From Acidovorax sp. SUPP3334 (GTDB taxonomy: Bacteria; Pseudomonadota; Gammaproteobacteria; Burkholderiales; Burkholderiaceae_C), in the NCBI RefSeq assembly GCF_030159055.1, contig NZ_BQXQ01000030.1, positions 1 through 64,000 on the forward strand: DNA of 64,000 bases, read 5' to 3'. The notes under the pieces are model-generated. The model was not told the origin of the DNA. It ran no database searches and saw nothing but the letters and a program-made list of their open reading frames with translations. Within the stretch, counting starts at the first letter, position 1; each line of letters begins with the position of its first letter. Shown here piece by piece: positions 58,247-64,000 of the stretch. The position numbers and the translations under genes were made by a program.

Positions 58247-58807
58247 TCACTTCCAGCGCTGGGGCTCCACATGCACGCTGCCCAGGTTGCTGCTCAGGGT
58301 CAGCGCGCCTTCCTGCACCGTGGCCTGCAGTTGCATGCTCCGCTCGGCGAGCGCGGCCATCGCCTGCGAGGCCTCGGCCGGCAGGCGCCACACCTGCAGC
58401 TTGTCCAGGCGCGACAGCTTCGTCTGGATGCCTTTCCACCACACCTCGGCGGCATGGTGGAAGCAGTACACGATCACGGCGTCCGACTTGCTGCAGGCCT
58501 TGGTGAGCGGCTTGTCCTCGGGCTGGCCGACTTCGATCCATACGCGCTTGCGGCCGGTGAAGTCGGTCAGGGAGACGTCCGGATCATCCGGGTCGGACAG
58601 CCCCGCGCCGAAGGCCAGGGTGCCGTCGCCCTGGCACACGGCCTGCAACTGGTGGGCGTTCAATGCGAGGGCGGCCAGCCGCACCATCATGCGTTCGTCG
58701 GTCTCGCTCGGATGGCGGGCCAGCGTGAGCGAATGGTCGGCGTAGTAGCTGTTGTCGATGTCGGCGATCTGCAGATTCGCCTTGAAGATGGTGGACTTGA
58801 TGGCCAT
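58247..58807 (-). CDS. yaeQ: YaeQ family protein
   Basis: A 186-residue protein matching YaeQ throughout: MAIKSTIFKANLQIADIDN, LARHPSETDERMMVRLAALA near 30, WIEVGQPEDKPLTKACSKSD near 91 and a final WRLPAE region. YaeQ has a nuclease-like fold with reported antitermination-suppressor effects, but its cellular role is unsettled. ATG 58807 gives the standard length. purB follows upstream on the same strand. Confidence 0.92.
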   Translation of the reverse strand: MAIKSTIFKANLQIADIDNSYYADHSLTLARHPSETDERMMVRLAALALNAHQLQAVCQGDGTLAFGAGLSDPDDPDVSLTDFTGRKRVWIEVGQPEDKPLTKACSKSDAVIVYCFHHAAEVWWKGIQTKLSRLDKLQVWRLPAEASQAMAALAERSMQLQATVQEGALTLSSNLGSVHVEPQRWK

Positions 58808-58897
58808 GGGCTGGTGCTCACAAAAATATAGCGTTCCGCGCCCGATGCACAGGCGCGGAACGGCAAAAGGGCTTCAACCCTGGCGAGAAAGAGGCGG

Positions 58898-60334
<1,437 letters not shown>

Positions 60335-60378
60335 TCAGCGGCCTCGACCCTGTCCCCTGCCGTGCCCGGAAGAACACC

Positions 60379-60993
60379 ATGAAATTGATCGGATCCTCAG
60401 CCAGCCCCTATGTGCGCAAAGTGCGCATCGTGATGGCCGAGAAGAAGCTGGATTACCGCTTCCTCGAGGAAGACGTCTGGGCCGAAGACACCACCATCGC
60501 CACCTCCAATCCGTTGGGCAAGGTGCCCTGCCTGGTCATGGAAGGCGGCGAGGCCGTGTTCGATTCGCGCGTGATCGTCGAATACCTGGACACCCTGTCC
60601 CCCGTGGGCCGCCTGATCCCCACGCAGGGCCGCGAGCGCGCAGAGGTCAAGACTTGGGAGGCCCTGGCCGACGGCGTGATGGATGCCGGCGTGCTCGCGC
60701 GGCTGGAGTCCCGCTGGGCCGGGCGCCAGGACGGCGAACGCAGCCAGGCATGGATCGATCGGCAGCTGGGCAAGGTCAACGCTGGCATCAAGGCCATGGC
60801 CCAGGGCCTGGGCGAAAAGCCGTATTGCAGCGGTATCCACATGAGCTTGTCCGACATCGCAGTGGGCTGCGCTCTCAGCTGGATCGGCTTCCGTTTCCCG
60901 GAGATCGAATGGCGCGCAGAGCACACGAATCTCGCCCGCCTGCTCGACAAGCTGGAGCAGCGCGCGAGCTTTGCCGACACGCGGCCGGCGTAG
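60379..60993 (+). CDS. Glutathione S-transferase family protein
   Basis: A 204-residue cytosolic transferase. The thioredoxin-like N-domain has SSASPYVRKVRIVMAEKK with the catalytic Ser at about 6-9, then NPLGKVPCLVMEGGEAVFDS with the cis-proline near 50. The helical C-domain begins near 85. It resembles the YfcF/YibF-type bacterial GSTs. ATG 60379 follows GGAAGAACACC. A strong terminator closes the gene at 61041. Confidence 0.88.
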   Translation: MKLIGSSASPYVRKVRIVMAEKKLDYRFLEEDVWAEDTTIATSNPLGKVPCLVMEGGEAVFDSRVIVEYLDTLSPVGRLIPTQGRERAEVKTWEALADGVMDAGVLARLESRWAGRQDGERSQAWIDRQLGKVNAGIKAMAQGLGEKPYCSGIHMSLSDIAVGCALSWIGFRFPEIEWRAEHTNLARLLDKLEQRASFADTRPA

Positions 60994-61040
60994 ATCGAAT
61001 CCGGTGCTTTGCCGGCGCCCTGAACCGCGCCTATCAAGCC

Positions 61041-61076
61041 AAAAGCGCGCCACCTGTGAAGGTGGCGCGCTTTTTT
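61041..61076 (+). terminator. Rho-independent terminator after the GST gene
   Basis: AAAGCGCGCCACC pairs with GGTGGCGCGCTTT around TGTGAA and is followed by a T run. Confidence 0.92.
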
Positions 61077-61092
61077 CTGGCGGAATAAAAAA

Positions 61093-61185
61093 GTTGCGAA
61101 GCGTCCCGAAACGAATTAGAGAGGGAGGGAGGAGAAGCGCTTCAGGGTTTCAGTCGAACCACCAGGGTCCGAAAGGCTTCGCAAC
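61093..61185. repeat. Inverted repeat flanking a 73-base spacer
   Basis: GTTGCGAAGC at 61093-61102 is exactly complementary to GCTTCGCAAC at 61176-61185. The spacer has purine-rich GAGAGGGAGGGAGGAG. No reading frame is evident. Could be a structured RNA or the ends of a small mobile remnant. Confidence 0.4.
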
Positions 61186-61219
61186 AGTAAAGGGTTGATG
61201 GGGTGCGGCGCCGTCGCCA

Positions 61220-61335
61220 TCAGTGCTTACTAGAGTAGGGGCTGCCGTTGAAAGTTCCAGTGCCTTTGGCGTTAGAACTTTCAAAAAATGTAACTTTCAG
61301 CGTACCGGGCACGGTCGCGGGAGGACGCCCCAGTA
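61220..61335 (-). pseudogene. 3' tail of an unknown gene interrupted by the IS630-type element
   Basis: The minus strand reads LGRPPATVPGTLKVTFFESS and ends in SPYSSKH before TGA. It lies directly against the IS end at the TA target. If the element is removed, the frame continues without a stop into 62532-62470 (GQCAYPSDLV). The base composition is lower in GC. No domain is recognised. Confidence 0.6.
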
Positions 61336-62467
61336 CATCAACACGTAAGTTTTGGAACGTAATGGTTGCCGAGTTTTTGATCGGCATCCTGTCGGGTGAA
61401 CTTCCAGTCGATGGTGCGCTGTAGCGCATTCCTTGCGTGCTGCCAGGCATCCACCTCGACTTGCAGCGCGCCAGGATTGGGAACGCGGCGATCAAGGCAC
61501 TGACGAATGAGGATGCCGATCTCGATCTCGGCCATGTTGAGCCAACTCGCGTGCTTTGGCGTGTAGTGGAACTGCACTCGGCGCAGCAGTTTGGCTGCCG
61601 CGCTTTGACCCAGCACGTCATCGAGGGACTTCCTGAAGTGAATGTTCAAGTTGTCCAGCACCAGATGGACACGCCGTGCCTTGGCATACCTGCTGGCCAG
61701 CAGCTCGTCGATGAAGGTGACGAAGTCAAATTTACCCCTGCGCTCAGTGACGGACACGACTCGCTGGCCCGCCTTGGGTTCGACAGCCACGAACAAGTTC
61801 GTCGTGCCGTTGCGGACATATTCATAGTCCTGCTTGCCCGCGACTCCAGGTTTCATCGGAAGTGGCGCCCTGCTGTGGCCGATCAGTTGCAAGCTCTTGT
61901 CGTCCATGCAGATCACCGGCTCGTCGCGTCGCAAGGGAGTGCCGATGCACCACATCAGCCGCCGCCAGGGCTTGAGATCGTTTTTTTAAGCATGCGGCGA
62001 ACGGTCTCGCGGCTCACATTGGACAGACCTGGCTCCAAGCGCGCAGCGCGTTCAAGCTCCACGATCGTCCACCGCTGCTTGCCTGCAGGTGGACTGGAGC
62101 AGGCCAGTGCCATCACTCGCGCCTGGGCATCCGTGTCGTACTGCGCCGGCCTGCCGGAGCGCGCGACATCGAAAACAGCGAGTTCCACGCCGCCTTGCAG
62201 ATACGCCGATCGCGTTCGCCACAGCGATGTACGCCCGATTCCCAGAACTGCCAGGATCTGAGCCTCTGGAATCCCGCGATCCAGGCACGACAGGACGTGT
62301 GCTCGATTGACTTCTCGGGAGTGTCTCAGTCCCTTGCTGCGTATCTCCTCAACAACCGCCCGGTCTCCCTCGCTCAAGTGCAGTTCCGTCTGACGCATGA
62401 GAACATCTCCATCTATTGAGTGACGATAGATGGAGTGTATTAACGTTTCGTTAATTACGTGTCAATG
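61336..62467 (-). mobile_element. Complete IS630-family insertion sequence
   Basis: The 1132-bp element is bounded by TA dinucleotides at 61334-61335 and 62468-62469, the typical target duplication of IS630 elements. The ends are imperfect inverted repeats: CATCAACACGTAAGTTTTGG at the left and, on the other strand, CATTGACACGTAATTAACGA at the right. It contains one transposase split by a frame change. The transposase stop codon lies within the left inverted repeat. Confidence 0.85.
61338..62398 (-). CDS. IS630-family transposase read through a -1 frameshift
   Basis: DDE transposase that cuts and pastes the element at TA sites. The first frame (62398 to 61955) has the helix-turn-helix with EVNRAHVLSCLDRGIPEAQI, then RSGRPAQYDTDAQ. 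The second (to 61338) has the catalytic residues in VICMDDKS, VLDNLNIHF and SWLNMAEIEIG. The frames meet at CTTAAAAAAAC, seven A on the minus strand (61987-61981). A -1 shift there gives KKNDLKPWRRLMWCIG and a fused protein of about 350 residues, the normal family length. Programmed -1 shifting is known for this family, so the gene is probably intact rather than broken. Confidence 0.82.
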
Positions 62468-62469
62468 TA

Positions 62470-62532
62470 CTAGATCACTGGGATATGCGCACTGGCCGGA
62501 ACGGGTGTGCCGGAGGGGCGCCCCTGTGCGGG
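62470..62532 (-). pseudogene. Upstream part of the IS-interrupted unknown gene
   Basis: On the minus strand this segment reads TGAPLRHTRSGQCAYPSDLV and is in frame with the tail at 61335-61220 across the TA target. It is cut at 62532/62533 by the IS66-type element, so both insertion sequences sit in the same former reading frame, 63 bases apart. Confidence 0.5.
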
Positions 62533-62587
62533 GTAAGCGTCCTCTCAGCACCCTCTTGATCTCCCGCTGTTGTGAGGGGGCAAGCTT

Positions 62588-63022
62588 GTGTCCACCGCAT
62601 TGAGTAATGGACGCAAGATGGAAGACCTGATCGAGAGAGAGCCTGTGGACCATTTGCAGCCCGGCGTGCTGAGCAACGGTAAGCGCATCTGCGCCGAAGC
62701 GTTCAAGGACGAATTGGTCCGGCAATGCCAGGTGCCAGGGACCTCGGTGGCTGCGACAGGGTTGGCACACGGGATCAACGCGAACCTGTTGCGCCGCTGG
62801 ATCGCCCAGTCCGGTGCGAGGGCTCGTGCGCCCGTGTCGAGGCCGACGCTGCTGCCAGTGACGTTGCGTGAGCAGCCGGCGCAGAGTCAGCCCTCGGCAT
62901 CGCCTGTCCCCTCGCCGCAGAGCATCGAGATCGAAGTCCACGGTGCGAAGATCCGTCTGCATGGCTCGGTCGACGCACAGCGCCTGGGCGTCGTCCTCGA
63001 TGCGCTGGCGTTGCGCACATGA
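62588..63022 (+). CDS. tnpA: IS66-family accessory protein TnpA
   Basis: A 144-residue protein, from GTG 62588; ATG 62618 gives a shorter form. The central helix-turn-helix region has FKDELVRQCQVPGTSVAATG and GINANLLRRWIAQSG, typical of IS66 OrfA. The C-terminus contains IEIEVHGAKIRLHGSVDAQR. It is thought to assist TnpC, and its function is not well defined. The stop overlaps the tnpB start. Confidence 0.85.
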   Translation: MSTALSNGRKMEDLIEREPVDHLQPGVLSNGKRICAEAFKDELVRQCQVPGTSVAATGLAHGINANLLRRWIAQSGARARAPVSRPTLLPVTLREQPAQSQPSASPVPSPQSIEIEVHGAKIRLHGSVDAQRLGVVLDALALRT

Positions 63023-63366
63023 TCGGCCTTCCCACAAGCACCCGCGTCTGGCTCGTTGCCGGCCACACCGACATGAGGAAGGGCTTTGACGGCCTGTCGG
63101 CGATGGTGCAGACGGCGCTGTCGGCCAACCCCTTCTGCGGTCACGTCTTCGTCTTCCGCGGCCGGCGCGGCGACATGCTCAAGGTGCTGTGGTTCGATGG
63201 CCAAGGGTTGCTGCTGCTGGCCAAGCGCCTGGAGCGCGGCCGCTTCGTCTGGCCGCAGGCGCAAGGCGGCAAGGTCTCGCTCACGCCGGCGCAACTCTCC
63301 ATGCTGCTCGAAGGCATCGACTGGCGCATGCCGACGCGCACCGATCAGCCCGCGCTCGCAGCTTGA
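63019..63366 (+). CDS. tnpB: IS66-family accessory protein TnpB
   Basis: A 115-residue protein that matches the IS66 OrfB family over its full length: VWLVAGHTDMRKGFDGLSAM, GHVFVFRGRRGDMLKVLWFD, GLLLLAKRLERGRFVWP and the end SMLLEGIDWR. Its ATG overlaps the stop of tnpA (ATGA), implying coupling. This TnpB is unrelated to the IS200/IS605 RNA-guided nuclease of the same name. Confidence 0.92.
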   Translation: MIGLPTSTRVWLVAGHTDMRKGFDGLSAMVQTALSANPFCGHVFVFRGRRGDMLKVLWFDGQGLLLLAKRLERGRFVWPQAQGGKVSLTPAQLSMLLEGIDWRMPTRTDQPALAA

Positions 63367-63443
63367 ACTGCGCTCAAGAATTCGTCTTCTGAACGCGCTG
63401 GTCGCGGTCAATTCAGGGCACGTCCGATGGCATAGTAGAGGGC

Positions 63444-64000
63444 GTGCCGAACGCCAACCACGTGCCCCACAACGTCGACTCGCTGCTGCGTGTCCTGCAG
63501 GCGCGGGACGCCGAAGTCGCCCTGCTCAAGCTGCTCGTCGACAAGCTCAAGGTGCAGTTGCTGCGCCAGGTCCGCGCCCGCTTCGGCACCTCCAGCGAGC
63601 AGATGGACGATCCGCAGATCGCGTTAATCGAAGGCCTGTCGGTCCCTGAGCTTGCAATGGTCGCGGAGATTCCGAAGGCGCAAGCGGCCAACAGCGAAGG
63701 CTTCGACCGAAGCCTGCCCGCACACCTGCCGCGGGAAAACCATGTGTACCGGGCCGAGACATCGGATGCGCGGCGTGATGCCGCCGGCCAGTCCTGCGGC
63801 TGCAGCGCCTGTGGTGGCCGGCTGCGGCAGATCGGCCAGGACGTCTCGGAACAACTGGAGTACGTGCCCTCGCGCTTCAAGGTGATCCGTCATGTGCGCC
63901 CGGAGCTCGCCTGCATGGCGTGCGAATCGATCTTCCAGGTGGAAGCGCCGAGCCGGCCCATCGTCCGCGGCGTGGCCGGTCCCGGGCTGCTGGCCCACGT
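63444..64000 (+). CDS. tnpC: IS66-family transposase TnpC, N-terminal part
   Basis: The frame from GTG 63444 runs open to the window edge (185 codons). It has an N-terminal leucine-rich coiled-coil (LLRVLQARDAEVALLKLLVD), the block RARFGTSSEQMD, and a zinc finger with CGCSACGGRL and ACMACE. The DDE catalytic domain lies beyond the edge. Start is the first GTG in frame with IS66 homology, 77 bases after tnpB. Confidence 0.85.
   Translation, partial: MPNANHVPHNVDSLLRVLQARDAEVALLKLLVDKLKVQLLRQVRARFGTSSEQMDDPQIALIEGLSVPELAMVAEIPKAQAANSEGFDRSLPAHLPRENHVYRAETSDARRDAAGQSCGCSACGGRLRQIGQDVSEQLEYVPSRFKVIRHVRPELACMACESIFQVEAPSRPIVRGVAGPGLLAH

Larger units (their letters stand above)
62533..64000 (+). 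mobile_element. IS66-family element, left part (continues beyond the window)
   Basis: The left end is placed at GTAAGCGTCCTCTCAGCACC, which fits the GTAAGCG start of IS66-family inverted repeats. Three genes follow in the usual order tnpA, tnpB, tnpC. The right end and the 8-bp target duplication lie outside the window, so the candidate duplicated bases (62525-62532) cannot be tested. Confidence 0.8.

Noticed and set aside
61338-62398. Transposase broken by mutation
   Set aside because: The break falls on an A7 slippery run and a -1 shift gives the normal protein; both frames keep every motif, so programmed frameshifting is the better reading.
63019-63366. RNA-guided TnpB nuclease
   Set aside because: The sequence is the IS66 OrfB family, which shares only the name with the IS200/IS605 TnpB nuclease.

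Overview
The window is high-GC DNA with the gene content of a Comamonadaceae betaproteobacterium, most like Acidovorax/Paracidovorax. This rests on the short dispersed repeats typical of that family, a DUF6402-type locus, and the operon layouts of def-fmt-azlCD, sucCD-yjbE and pilA with a pilin glycosyltransferase. Nearly all of it is ordinary chromosome. Two insertion-sequence zones sit at the edges: an IS630-type transposase tail at 1-126, and a complete IS630-family element next to a partial IS66-family element at 61336-64000.

Left to right. 1-8.1 kb: a homoserine dehydrogenase gene behind a threonine/isoleucine leader peptide and terminator, OsmC, DinG-type helicase, an esterase with its OhrR-type regulator, and stress-related small genes. 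8.1-14.1 kb: a ribbon-helix-helix regulator with a four-half-site palindrome at its start, a PHB-depolymerase-family esterase, a DnaQ-type exonuclease, an ABC binding protein, and leuA behind a leucine-rich leader peptide. 14.1-20 kb: a deletion scar joining a RpiR remnant to an ABC binding-protein remnant, a racemase-like gene with ten GCCACC repeats, an MFS transporter and uvrA. 20.1-23.6 kb: a lower-GC island with one DUF6402 gene followed by six tandem paralogous small membrane-anchored proteins, probably one operon. 23.6-34.5 kb: DUF1501/DUF1800 pair, esterase, OmpR/EnvZ-type two-component system, a truncated serine hydrolase, a chemotaxis receptor and a DMT transporter with an apparent internal deletion. 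34.5-45.3 kb: pyrF, pgk, the def-lipoprotein-fmt-azlC-azlD operon, a LysM protein, dprA and argC. 45.4-53.2 kb: sucCD, a TerC-family protein, PP2C phosphatase and FHA protein, pilA with a sigma-54 promoter, a low-GC pilin glycosyltransferase, and moaC. 53.3-61 kb: a BepA-like protease, a holin-like membrane protein, a second TerC protein under a yybP-ykoY manganese riboswitch, DUF1289 and DUF2007 proteins, yaeQ, purB and a glutathione transferase. 61.2-64 kb: the IS zone, inserted into the tail of an unknown gene.

Three themes recur. First, amino-acid biosynthesis genes (hom, leuA) carry leader peptides loaded with the cognate codons. Second, a dispersed two-hairpin repeat occurs nine times. 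It closes the reading frames of three neighbouring genes and lies in frame inside fmt, while a different palindromic element lies in frame inside pgk. Third, the 20-23.6 kb array is the best candidate for an undescribed system: six divergent copies with an N-terminal membrane anchor and an invariant CX8C motif at the C-terminus, coupled to a DUF6402 gene. This would fit a family of periplasmic protective (immunity-like) proteins. That function is inference; the architecture is directly visible.
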